A stretch of DNA of 15,896 bases from Moraxella caviae (GTDB taxonomy: Bacteria > Pseudomonadota > Gammaproteobacteria > Pseudomonadales > Moraxellaceae), in NCBI RefSeq assembly GCF_002014985.1, contig NZ_MUXU01000053.1, forward strand, positions 1-15,896, in the 5' to 3' direction. Position 1 is the stretch's first letter; each line of letters starts with the position of its first letter. Position numbers and translations under genes: made by a program. The notes beneath the pieces are model-generated. The model was not told where the DNA came from and searched no databases. It saw nothing but the letters and a program-made list of their open reading frames with translations. This document shows, piece by piece, positions 7,534 through 15,015 of this stretch.

Positions 7534-8739
7534 TCAGCGCTTGCTGTGCGGCTGCTGATACGCCAATTTCCAAGGCGATGTGCCGTAAAATGAGCCGTTG
7601 AGCTGGGTTTGCTCAATCAGATATTCACGGAATTTTAGATAAAATTCACGGTTTGGCGGCGTAGGATTGCTCCAAAACTCGTCCAGCGGTTTTTGGTCGG
7701 TCAGCTCGCTGATGTCATACAGCGCACGCCCCATGATTTTGGTGGGTTTTTGGTGATAAATGGACTGCAAGCCTGTGGTGGAATTGATGGTAATCATGCC
7801 AATGCTGGCACGCATTAGGCGTGGCAAGTGCATATCACAGCCGTAAAACACACGCCCATTCACGCCAAGCTGCACCGACAGCCGAGCGATTAAATCTTTA
7901 TAATCACGGTGTCCACGGTCAAGCGGGTGATGCTTAAAAAGCAGCTTTGTGCCTTGGGGTGCGTGCTTGGCAAAAGACGTCATCACCTCTGCGATGAAAT
8001 CTTTTACGTCCGCATAATCGCTGTGGTGAGTGATTTGCGAGTCGTTATGCACTTGCAAACTCACTAGATAAAACTGTCCTTGCTTTTGCAAAAGTCGTCT
8101 TTGCAGCAGCTTATCAGGCAGCCAGCGCAACGCCTTACGCACAGGCGCAATCAGCCACGCCACCATCTCTTGCCAAATGGACAGCCCACGATAATGGTCA
8201 TAATGCGGATAAGATTTGCGCCCCAAAAACACCACCGCATAATAAATAATGCTTGATACGCACAGTCGCCAAAAACGGTTGGCGGTGTAGGCAGGTTTGT
8301 CGTTGGCTTTTTCTAGTGTGTCAATCAGCGCAGGGTCTAGGCGAGAATAGCCATTGATGCCATACTCCTCTAAGGTGATGTAATCAGGGCGCAGATAGCC
8401 TTCTTCAAACACAAAAAACGACACGCCAAGCGCGGTGCAAACTTCACTGGCAACGGCATGATACGGTCTGCAATCATTAAAGCACACCACCGCGTCAATC
8501 TGCTTATTGGCAATCAGCTCTTGTAAAAATTCATAAAATTCAGACACTTGCCCACGATAATTGGTCATCTCGGACTTGTGGCAATAAAAAAATGCGTCCC
8601 CTGCGTTAAAATTGATTTTATGAACTTGTTTGCCTTGCCCCATCAAAAAAGTTGCAAAACGACAAAAAAACGTCCCCATTTTGCCTTGTAATAGCAAAAT
8701 GCGTCTGTGCGTCATCAGTCGTGTCATGCTTGCAGACAT
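7534..8739 (-). CDS. kpsS: Capsule polysaccharide lipid-linker beta-Kdo transferase KpsS
   Basis: Retaining Kdo glycosyltransferase that adds the first beta-Kdo to phosphatidylglycerol, starting the poly-Kdo linker that anchors group 2 capsules; it acts at the cytoplasmic face of the inner membrane. The 401-aa product shows the KpsS/LipB pattern: ILLLQGKMGTFF near residues 14-25, INFNAGD, CFNDCRPYH, FEEGYLRPDYIT (from 111), LQVHNDSQI, KHHPLDRGH (269-277), ITINSTTGLQSIYHQKPTKIMG and a YGTSPW tail. The frame is open for 21 further codons upstream (to 8802), but the Met at 8739 has an excellent GGAG ribosome-binding site five bases away and fits the family N-terminus, so it was chosen. It is the last capsule gene, 214 bp after kpsC, with palindromic DNA between them. 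Confidence 0.93.
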   Translation of the reverse strand: MSASMTRLMTHRRILLLQGKMGTFFCRFATFLMGQGKQVHKINFNAGDAFFYCHKSEMTNYRGQVSEFYEFLQELIANKQIDAVVCFNDCRPYHAVASEVCTALGVSFFVFEEGYLRPDYITLEEYGINGYSRLDPALIDTLEKANDKPAYTANRFWRLCVSSIIYYAVVFLGRKSYPHYDHYRGLSIWQEMVAWLIAPVRKALRWLPDKLLQRRLLQKQGQFYLVSLQVHNDSQITHHSDYADVKDFIAEVMTSFAKHAPQGTKLLFKHHPLDRGHRDYKDLIARLSVQLGVNGRVFYGCDMHLPRLMRASIGMITINSTTGLQSIYHQKPTKIMGRALYDISELTDQKPLDEFWSNPTPPNREFYLKFREYLIEQTQLNGSFYGTSPWKLAYQQPHSKR

Positions 8740-8744
8740 GAAAG

Positions 8745-8748
8745 CTCC
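8745..8748 (-). promoter_or_regulatory. Ribosome-binding site that sets the kpsS start
   Basis: GGAG on the minus strand lies five bases upstream of the ATG at 8739-8737. It is one of the best Shine-Dalgarno sequences in the window. It argues for this ATG over the upstream in-frame ATG at 8802, which would put the 8763-8791 palindrome inside the coding region. Confidence 0.7.
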
Positions 8749-8762
8749 AAGGCGTACAATCC

Positions 8763-8791
8763 ATTTGCAGCAAATCTTATCTGCTGCAAAT
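8763..8791. promoter_or_regulatory. Perfect 10-bp-arm palindrome upstream of kpsS
   Basis: ATTTGCAGCA (8763-8772) and TGCTGCAAAT (8782-8791) are perfect inverted repeats separated by 9 bp. The element ends 23 bp before the kpsS ATG. Neither strand has a T-run after the stem, so it is not an ordinary intrinsic terminator. A dimeric-repressor operator or a leader-RNA hairpin affecting kpsS translation would fit; no known regulator site was recognised. Confidence 0.55.
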
Positions 8792-8854
8792 AAAGAAAAC
8801 ACAAAGGTTGATAGGCTTAGGCGATTGCCGTCATTTTAGGTGGATTTTTGGTCA

Positions 8855-8939
8855 ATTTGTGCTAAGATTATGTTAAACCCTTGACTTGTATAATCAAGCG
8901 CGATTGACACAAAACCGTGTCAAATATTTTAGCACAAAT
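8855..8939. repeat. 85-bp nested inverted-repeat element between kpsC and kpsS
   Basis: The outer 11-bp perfect inverted repeats ATTTGTGCTAA (8855-8865) and TTAGCACAAAT (8929-8939) enclose two smaller ones: TTGACAC/GTGTCAA (8904-8910 and 8917-8923, 6-bp spacer) and CTTGA/TCAAG (8880-8884 and 8894-8898). As RNA or cruciform DNA this would form a three-way junction. It begins 15 bp past the kpsC stop. No target-site duplication is obvious at its edges, and no T-run follows the stem. It could be a small mobile repeat (MITE-like), a structured processing site or a regulatory region; I cannot decide from one copy. Confidence 0.55.
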
Positions 8940-8953
8940 ATGCGAAAAAAGAA

Positions 8954-11326
8954 TTACCCTTTGGTAAAATTGCGTAAACGCATGAAGTTTGATTTCGCCT
9001 TGCGCCATTGACGAGTTGCCCAAGACGGCTCAGGCTCTCGCACCGCTTGTAAGTACAAATAATCAATCACATCTTCAGGCGTAGCAAGCCCAAATCCGTG
9101 CGGCAAATGATACAGCGCATACTCAATCAGCGTGCCGTAAATCAAGGCATTTAATGTCAATGGCGTGGCGCGCGCTCGGCGAGTTTGGGCAGCAAGTTTG
9201 TCAGGATTATCCGTGTCCGCCACGTCTGTGGTCAGCCCAAATCCTGCGTAAAACGGCAAGCCATAGCACACCACCGCCACATCACGCAAAAGCGCTTCAA
9301 AGCCTGTCAAAGAGCTGATGGTATGCACCACATCACACGCCGCCAAGCAATCTGGCATGGGCGTATCGTGCGCCACCACGTCAGCCAACGCCAGCGTGTC
9401 AGCGTCCACCTTGCCACGTCTTAGCCCTGCTTCCACGTCAGGGTGCGGCTTATACACGATAAAATCATGCGGAAAATCACGGCGCACTCGTGCCAGCAGT
9501 GCGGCATTGGTACGAATCAAACTGGCGCAGCTTTGCACAGACGCATCATCTTCCACTTGCCCCACCACCAAGCGCACCGTCCGCCCAGCCGCTTGCCAGC
9601 TCACCGCACGCGCTCCGACATTATACTTACTCACCCGATGGGCAAGCATGAGCGCGCGCAGCTTTTCAGCCCGTGCGTTTTGCGCATCGTCAAGCGTGAT
9701 GGTTTGTAAAATCTCTTCAAGGCGTGATGGCTTGGTCGCGTCATAATAAATGCCCACATCATCAAGCACCACCGACAAAGGCGCAAGCAGATTTGCCCCC
9801 AAGCCATTTGAGCGGATAAAACCATCTTCCATACAAAAAATTGGCGCGTGACTGTGAGCGCTGTTTGCCAGAACTTTTTGTAACGTGCGCTTGCTTTTTT
9901 GTCCCCATACCAGATATTTTTGCTCGGACGTTTGGGCGATGAATTTTGCCATGCGTTTGGCATCTCTTTTTTGCACAAACTCCCATCTGGACACCACTTT
10001 TGGCTTGAACATCAAATTAGTAAATGCAAAACCAGCAAAACCTTGCACAAAGCCCGTTTTCCAGCGGCTAAATTCAAACGCCAGCACATCGCCGTACAGC
10101 TTTTGTTGCCACGCGCGGTTCACTCGCAAATACTCCACCACGTCTTCAATCTCGCATTTTTTGCCAGTGGCGGGATTGGCATAATGGCTATAGCTCACAT
10201 AAGCAGCGTAAAACAGCTGCGCTAGGCTTGGCGTGCGGTTTTGGCTGGCTTGGGCGTACGCTTGATTGTCCAAGCCAAAGGTTTTTGCCAGTATTTGATG
10301 GTGCGCCTGCACGTTTTGATACAGCGCACTTTGGGCGATTGCGTCATCGTCTGTCAAGCCAAAACCACTGTACCAACTCACCCCAAAACAATGCACCGTC
10401 TTACCAAGCAGCAACGCTTCAAATCCCATGTGGCTGCTCACTGTGTAGATGTGATTGACCTGCGCCATCAGTGCCAACGGATTGGCAAAATCCGCCAAAA
10501 TACGCACACGCGCAGGCGCATCATCAGACACATGGCTGCGCAAATACTCATGGGCTGCGTGCGTTAATTGACCGTGCGCCACAAGCGCCCCTGCACTGCC
10601 CGCTGGGTGCGCCTTAATCCAAATATGAGCGGTTGGGTGTGCAGCCATCGCCGCCGCCAGCATCTGATAAAAACTCTGCTCGCTCGCCCCAGCACCTGTA
10701 ATGGACGCATCGCCCGCCACTTGGTCAATCACCAATACATGATAGGCTGCGTCTTTATTTGGCGTATGAGCTTTGGGAAAATTGTCTTGCGGGAAATTGC
10801 CTTGCAGAGAATTGTCTTGTGATGAACTGCGCTCATTGGCAAAGGTATTAACAAGCACGTTCAAATCTGGCGCATGAATGATGGCGTTATATTTTGATAA
10901 GCGGTGCTTGACAATGCTGTCCAGCAATCGCTCGGCACGCTTCTGATGCTCCGCCTGCCAATTTACCAACGTCTGATAAACGAGCGCCTGCAAGTCATTG
11001 GGCGTACGCAAATCAAAATAAACGCCTTGCGTATCCACCACAAAACTTGCGCCATATTTGCTCTGCGTGCCACTGTCCAGCGAACGCAAAAAACCATCTT
11101 CCACCGTGATTAAAGGCAAGTCAAGTTTATCAGCAAGGCGTTTTGCACGCTCAGCGCTCTTTTTTTGCCCCCATGCCAACACCGCTTCGGGCGAAAAATG
11201 CTCAGCGTTGGCACGCTGCCACCACGCACGCTCAAGCATTGGGCGAATTTGCGCACCCAATGCCGCAGACAGCAGACGGTTATTTCTTAAAATGCCTTGC
11301 GTGGCAACAGCGTAGCTTTTTTTCAT
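8954..11326 (-). CDS. kpsC: Dual-module capsule beta-Kdo transferase KpsC
   Basis: Extends the poly-beta-Kdo linker on the lipid primer made by KpsS, using two glycosyltransferase modules with alternating linkage specificity, at the inner face of the inner membrane. The 790-aa product carries the duplicated family pattern. Module 1 has EDGFLRS (76-82), VIDQVAGDASIT, IWIKAHP and SSHMGFEALLLGKTVHCFG; module 2 has MEDGFIRS (499-506), VGQVEDDASV, VYKPHPDVEAG and SSLTGFEALL. Both modules look complete. The frame is open to a TTG at 11434 and has another ATG at 11368. MKKSYAVATQGILR at 11326 aligns best with known KpsC starts, and the TTG would place a terminator hairpin inside the coding region. 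No clear Shine-Dalgarno precedes any candidate. A 15-bp tandem repeat adds a short Gln/Asn-rich stretch at residues 170-184. Confidence 0.92.
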   Translation of the reverse strand: MKKSYAVATQGILRNNRLLSAALGAQIRPMLERAWWQRANAEHFSPEAVLAWGQKKSAERAKRLADKLDLPLITVEDGFLRSLDSGTQSKYGASFVVDTQGVYFDLRTPNDLQALVYQTLVNWQAEHQKRAERLLDSIVKHRLSKYNAIIHAPDLNVLVNTFANERSSSQDNSLQGNFPQDNFPKAHTPNKDAAYHVLVIDQVAGDASITGAGASEQSFYQMLAAAMAAHPTAHIWIKAHPAGSAGALVAHGQLTHAAHEYLRSHVSDDAPARVRILADFANPLALMAQVNHIYTVSSHMGFEALLLGKTVHCFGVSWYSGFGLTDDDAIAQSALYQNVQAHHQILAKTFGLDNQAYAQASQNRTPSLAQLFYAAYVSYSHYANPATGKKCEIEDVVEYLRVNRAWQQKLYGDVLAFEFSRWKTGFVQGFAGFAFTNLMFKPKVVSRWEFVQKRDAKRMAKFIAQTSEQKYLVWGQKSKRTLQKVLANSAHSHAPIFCMEDGFIRSNGLGANLLAPLSVVLDDVGIYYDATKPSRLEEILQTITLDDAQNARAEKLRALMLAHRVSKYNVGARAVSWQAAGRTVRLVVGQVEDDASVQSCASLIRTNAALLARVRRDFPHDFIVYKPHPDVEAGLRRGKVDADTLALADVVAHDTPMPDCLAACDVVHTISSLTGFEALLRDVAVVCYGLPFYAGFGLTTDVADTDNPDKLAAQTRRARATPLTLNALIYGTLIEYALYHLPHGFGLATPEDVIDYLYLQAVREPEPSWATRQWRKAKSNFMRLRNFTKG
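10775..10819 (-). repeat. 15-bp tandem repeat, three imperfect copies, inside kpsC
   Basis: Three consecutive 15-bp units (10805-10819, 10790-10804, 10775-10789 in reading order) encode QDNSL, QGNFP and QDNFP, in frame at residues 170-184 of KpsC module 1. The units differ from one another at a few positions. Copy-number change would alter linker length without a frameshift. Confidence 0.85.
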
Positions 11327-11380
11327 GGGTTTTATGGAAAATTGGTTGTTGTGGTTTTGGCCTGTCATCAAAACCAGCCA

Positions 11381-11412
11381 ATAAAACAAACAGCGACTCA
11401 AGCCGCTGTTTG
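11381..11412 (-). terminator. Intrinsic terminator or attenuator between kpsD and kpsC
   Basis: On the minus strand CAAACAGCG (11412-11404) and CGCTGTTTG (11395-11387) form a perfect 9-bp stem with an 8-nt loop, followed at once by TTTTAT (11386-11381). This is the best minus-strand terminator shape in the window, and it lies 44 bp after the kpsD stop but before kpsC and kpsS. No T-run follows on the plus strand, so the orientation is clear. Partial termination would lower kpsCS expression relative to kpsMTED. Confidence 0.7.
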
Positions 11413-11456
11413 CCAAAATGCGTGCCAATGCCAACTGACTATGACAACTTGTGAAT

Positions 11457-13172
11457 TTACAGCCTTACAATCACGCCAGTCGCCACCGCCAGCTGATAAA
11501 TCACCTGCGCAATGCCGCGCGCAATCTCTACACGGCGAGTTTTGACTTTTGGCAATACCATGATTTCATCGCCTTGCTGCACACGATAAGCGGTGTTCAC
11601 CGTGATGGTTTCGCCATTTTGGTGCATGACTAGGATTTCTTCGGTGTTGGCATTGTCATCAAAGCCGCCTGATTTGACAATATAATCGCCCACCGTCAAA
11701 TCAGCGTCAAAGCTCAGCGCCCCTTGCGTGCGCACCTGTCCATTCACCGTAATCACCGAAGTGGTTTCTGGAATGTGAATGATGTCGCCTTGCTGCAGAA
11801 TGATATCCTGCCAAGAATTTGGCACAACCACCACACGACCAGACGGCTCAATATTACGCGCCTTGGCGATGAATTGCTCCACCAATTTTGCGTCTTCGGT
11901 GCGCAGCTGCGCTTCTTCGCGCGTGGTAGATTGCGTGGTCAGCGTCATTTCTTCTAGGCGGTCAAGCGCACGGTTGATGGATTCTTTTTGTTGCGCTTTG
12001 ACTGACTCACGGTAAATGGTGAGATTCTTGATGTTTGCAAGACTTGACGGCTCAAGCTGCGCCACCACATCTTTTAGGCGCGCACCATACGGCAAAATCA
12101 CCGCACCATTGCCACGATGTGCGCCAGTAACTTGCACGGCGATTGAGCCAGCATAACGGTCAGACGTTACCACTAGCTTATCGCCGTTACGCACAGGCAT
12201 GCTGCGTGCTTCGCTTAGGCTGTAATATTCTGCCGTCTGCTCACGTCCTGATGCGCGCGTGATGCTGATGTTGGTCGCGTCCGCCAAAGGATTTGCCACA
12301 GACAACACGTCCGCCACCGTCAAATCATGCACATTAAATTCAAATTTATAAGGATTTTGCACACGCCCTGCAATGTCAAAGGTTTGCTTTTGTGGCGCAA
12401 CGGTAATCACATCGCCATCACGGAATGAAAACGGCGACAAACGACCCATGATTAAAAAGTCGTACAAGTTAATCTGCTGCACCAGCTGCCCATTGCGGCG
12501 CACTTGCACGTCAATATAACTGCCACGCTCAGGATCCACGCCGCCAGCACGGTCTAGGTAGCTTAGCACCGAATCTGCCGCCAAGCCGCCATAATAGCCT
12601 GGCTGATTGACAAATCCTGTAACAAATACTTTGACAGGCTGTGCGTTTTCCAAAGACGCATACACGCCAACATTTGAGCGATAAATTCTGGCAATCGCAG
12701 ACTGCACCACGTTTTGCAAGTTGCCATTTTGTACGCCCGCCACACGCACAGGCCCTACGTTTGGCAAGAAAATATTGCCCTGCGGATCAACCGTCATCGT
12801 GGCGGCATATTGATACGCGCCCCACATACGCACCTGCACGTTATCGCCTTCGTTAATCACATAGCTGTCATTAAAGGTTGAGCCTGACGTGGTGGAAAAC
12901 GCCCCACGAAACAGCTGCTCGCCAAAAATTTTCGGCTGAGTTTGCACCGCTTGATAAGGGCGTGTAACATCAATCACGGCATTAGAATTGAGGCTGGCTG
13001 CTGCCACCGCTTCGGCTTGCGTGGCTTCGGCAGGCACGCCATCACCCATCAGCGCAAGGCGACCTGCGTTATTGCTACTGCCAAAATTGCTGCTGTAGCT
13101 ATTGGTGGTTGCTTGTGCACTCATGACAAATGCCACGCTGGCAGCAAGCAAGCTGAACGATTTTAACTTCAT
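11457..13172 (-). CDS. kpsD: Capsule polysaccharide export protein KpsD
   Basis: Periplasmic/outer-membrane polysaccharide export protein of group 2 capsules; with KpsE it carries the chain from the KpsMT transporter to the surface. The 571-aa product starts with a signal peptide, MKLKSFSLLAASVAFVMSAQA, probably cut after residue 21 (AQA-TT). No lipobox Cys is present, so this is KpsD rather than a Wza-type lipoprotein. Family segments include YVINEGDNVQVRMWG (104-118), VDPQGNIFLPNVGPVRVAGV, PVKVFVTGFVNQPGYYGG, AGGVDPERGSYIDV and the C-terminal DEIMVLPK...IARGIAQVIYQLAV. Several SLBB-like beta segments follow the export domain. E. coli KpsD is about 560 aa. The frame is open to a GTG at 13274, but the ATG at 13172 starts the signal peptide and has a GGGA ribosome-binding site seven bases away. 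Confidence 0.94.
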   Translation of the reverse strand: MKLKSFSLLAASVAFVMSAQATTNSYSSNFGSSNNAGRLALMGDGVPAEATQAEAVAAASLNSNAVIDVTRPYQAVQTQPKIFGEQLFRGAFSTTSGSTFNDSYVINEGDNVQVRMWGAYQYAATMTVDPQGNIFLPNVGPVRVAGVQNGNLQNVVQSAIARIYRSNVGVYASLENAQPVKVFVTGFVNQPGYYGGLAADSVLSYLDRAGGVDPERGSYIDVQVRRNGQLVQQINLYDFLIMGRLSPFSFRDGDVITVAPQKQTFDIAGRVQNPYKFEFNVHDLTVADVLSVANPLADATNISITRASGREQTAEYYSLSEARSMPVRNGDKLVVTSDRYAGSIAVQVTGAHRGNGAVILPYGARLKDVVAQLEPSSLANIKNLTIYRESVKAQQKESINRALDRLEEMTLTTQSTTREEAQLRTEDAKLVEQFIAKARNIEPSGRVVVVPNSWQDIILQQGDIIHIPETTSVITVNGQVRTQGALSFDADLTVGDYIVKSGGFDDNANTEEILVMHQNGETITVNTAYRVQQGDEIMVLPKVKTRRVEIARGIAQVIYQLAVATGVIVRL

Positions 13173-13257
13173 TTTTCTTTCCCAATCCATGCCACCAAAA
13201 ACGTGATGGCGATTGTTAGTTTTAATCTTGATATGGTTTAAGTTAAATTCACCAAAA

Positions 13258-14361
13258 TCATTTGGCGTGATCACGAATCACCGAAAGCACCAGCACCACA
13301 AAGCCGTACAAAATCAGCAGCAGCGCCAAAGACGTGCCAATCACATAGCCCTTACGCGGATACAATGCTTCTTGTGCTTTGTGTGGCGATGAAATGACGA
13401 TTAAGTTTTTCATCTTACGAATCGCTTCAATGCGCGCACTTTCTAATGAAGTCAGCGCCAATTTGTACAATTCATTGGCAAATTCCACGTCCGCTTTTAT
13501 CGCTTCAAACTTGGCGGTTTGTTGGTTGAGCTTGTCATCTTTTGGCGATGTCAATTTGGCTTGCTCATCGCTGATTTGCTTTTCTACCGATGAAATTTGG
13601 CTGCGCAAACTCACAACTTGCGGCGCTTCTGGGTTTAGATAACTGAGTAATTGACGCTCTTCGGTGCGCAAAGAACTCAGCTGCCCTTGCAGTGTGGCGA
13701 TGACTTGATTGACGATTTGCGCATTGGTTTGCGGGTCAAAAATCTCGTTTTCGTTTTGATAATCCAGCAGTGTTTGCTTGGCGGTATTTAGGCGCGCTTC
13801 AGCTTCTGTAACTTGCGTGCTGACAAAAGCCAGCTGCTCGCTCGCCACTTGCTGCGAAATGTCATTCACAAAAACTTCCGACTGCGCCAAAATTTCCTTA
13901 TTCAAATCATAAGCATATTCTGGCGTAAAGCCTTCGGTTTTTAGGGTCAATACCGAACTGGCTTCATCAAGACTCACCGACACACGCTTACGAAAATAAC
14001 TGCGCAGCTCTTCTTGGGTGGCTTCAGCATCCAATTCATTGATAAAATCTGAGCCTGAACCACGAAAATTTTGGCGAAACGCAAATTTTTTGTCCAATTT
14101 ATCAATCATATCATCAGACAAAATGTACTCGGTCAAATACACCGCATCATCACGGTTGGTATTATTCACGCCAAGCAATGCCGAAATGCCCGTGGCAGAT
14201 ACGCCTTGCTCGCTCACTTGCTTAATCACCACGCTTGACGTGCTGACAAAACGTGGACTGGCAAACATCAGCACATAGCACACGATGACAATCCAAGGCA
14301 CAACGACCAGCGCCACAAACAGCCCTTGGTTGATGCGCTTATTTTTTAGCTTGATGGACAT
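13258..14361 (-). CDS. kpsE: Capsule polysaccharide export inner-membrane protein KpsE
   Basis: Polysaccharide co-polymerase-type adaptor anchored in the inner membrane, linking the KpsMT ABC transporter to KpsD. The 367-aa product has one N-terminal membrane helix (about 13-34, GLFVALVVVPWIVIVCYVLM), a large periplasmic domain with predicted coiled-coil stretches (around EARLNTAKQTLLDYQNENE and VEKQISDEQAKL), the conserved ELYKLALTSLESARIEAIRK segment, a proline-containing ISSPHKAQEALYPRKGY motif, a second membrane helix and the end VIRDHAK. E. coli KpsE is 382 aa. The frame also allows an ATG at 14397; the ATG at 14361 (MSIKLKNK) was preferred because it lies closer to the membrane helix and overlaps kpsT by only 23 bp. 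The choice is uncertain because neither has a strong Shine-Dalgarno. Confidence 0.92.
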   Translation of the reverse strand: MSIKLKNKRINQGLFVALVVVPWIVIVCYVLMFASPRFVSTSSVVIKQVSEQGVSATGISALLGVNNTNRDDAVYLTEYILSDDMIDKLDKKFAFRQNFRGSGSDFINELDAEATQEELRSYFRKRVSVSLDEASSVLTLKTEGFTPEYAYDLNKEILAQSEVFVNDISQQVASEQLAFVSTQVTEAEARLNTAKQTLLDYQNENEIFDPQTNAQIVNQVIATLQGQLSSLRTEERQLLSYLNPEAPQVVSLRSQISSVEKQISDEQAKLTSPKDDKLNQQTAKFEAIKADVEFANELYKLALTSLESARIEAIRKMKNLIVISSPHKAQEALYPRKGYVIGTSLALLLILYGFVVLVLSVIRDHAK

Positions 14362-15010
14362 GCTCTTTATAAACCTCGATTGCTTCTTTTGTGTCATGAA
14401 AAACGTGCGCTGTTTGATCCATCAGCACAATACCGATGTCGCAATTACGCTCAATGTCGCCTAAGTTGTGCGACACCACCAAAAATCCTGCCTGTTCACG
14501 GCGTGCTTGCAAGATTTCTTCACTGCGCTTACGAAAGGCAGCATCACCCACCGCACCCACTTCGTCCAGCATATAATAATCAAAATCAAAGGCGAGAGAC
14601 AACCCGAACGTCAAACGCGCGCGCATACCAGACGAGTAGCTTTTGACAGGCATGTCAAAATATTTGCCCAAATCCGCAAATTCTTGCACAAAACGGATTT
14701 TTTCGTCAATATATTCACCGCTAGAATACAAACGGCACACAAAACGTACGTTTTGCCGACCTGTCAAGCTGCCTTGAAAGCCGCCTGCCACGCCCACCGG
14801 CCAAGAAATCGTGCTGTTCGTCAGCACCTCACCGCTGTCTGGCTCATCAAGTCCGCAAATAATGCGTAGCAATGTGGATTTACCCGCGCCGTTGCGCCCA
14901 AGCAAGCCCACGGACTGCTTATCGCCAATGGTGAGATTTAAATCCTTGAACAGATAATGCCTGCCATGCGGCGTCATGAATGACTTGGTAATATTGTTAA
15001 TTTGTATCAT
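14339..15010 (-). CDS. kpsT: Capsule polysaccharide ABC transporter ATP-binding protein KpsT
   Basis: ATPase subunit that powers export of the lipid-linked capsule chain through KpsM. The 223-aa product (E. coli KpsT is 219 aa) has Walker A GRNGAGKST (38-46), the capsule-exporter motif ISWPVGVAGGFQGSLTGRQN (68-87), signature YSSGMRARL (125-133), Walker B with DYYMLDE (144-150, Glu150) and the switch His181 in VVSHN. All catalytic elements are present. The frame is open three codons further, to a GTG at 15019 that overlaps the kpsM stop as GTGA. The ATG at 15010 gives MIQINNITKSF, matching the family start, and lies 5 bp after the kpsM stop. Translational coupling to kpsM is likely in either case. 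Confidence 0.95.
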   Translation of the reverse strand: MIQINNITKSFMTPHGRHYLFKDLNLTIGDKQSVGLLGRNGAGKSTLLRIICGLDEPDSGEVLTNSTISWPVGVAGGFQGSLTGRQNVRFVCRLYSSGEYIDEKIRFVQEFADLGKYFDMPVKSYSSGMRARLTFGLSLAFDFDYYMLDEVGAVGDAAFRKRSEEILQARREQAGFLVVSHNLGDIERNCDIGIVLMDQTAHVFHDTKEAIEVYKEHVHQAKK

Positions 15011-15015
15011 ATCAA

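Noticed and set aside
7395..7616. Minus-strand 73-codon frame over the end of kpsS
   Set aside because: It is an alternate frame of the kpsS 3' end running into the spacer, with no family signal and overlapping the candidate lepA promoter.
8881..8898. TTGACT...TATAAT on the plus strand as a promoter
   Set aside because: The two boxes are only 4-5 bp apart, there is no TGn before TATAAT, and no suitable -35 lies 16-18 bp upstream. The bases are better explained as part of the inverted-repeat element.
9185..10567. Several plus-strand frames opposite kpsC
   Set aside because: They are antisense shadows of a long conserved coding region; their composition (Arg, His, Cys, Ser rich) is not protein-like.
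11327..11434. Longer KpsC starting at TTG 11434 or ATG 11368
   Set aside because: The TTG form would translate through a 9-bp terminator hairpin, and neither extension matches the family N-terminus, which begins near MKKSYAVATQGILR at 11326. The ATG at 11368 cannot be fully excluded.
11457..13172. Calling this gene a Wza-type outer-membrane lipoprotein
   Set aside because: The signal peptide ends in AQA without a lipobox Cys, and the body matches KpsD segment by segment.
13173..13274. Longer KpsD starting at GTG 13274
   Set aside because: It would place 34 hydrophilic residues before a clear signal peptide; the ATG at 13172 has a suitable ribosome-binding site.
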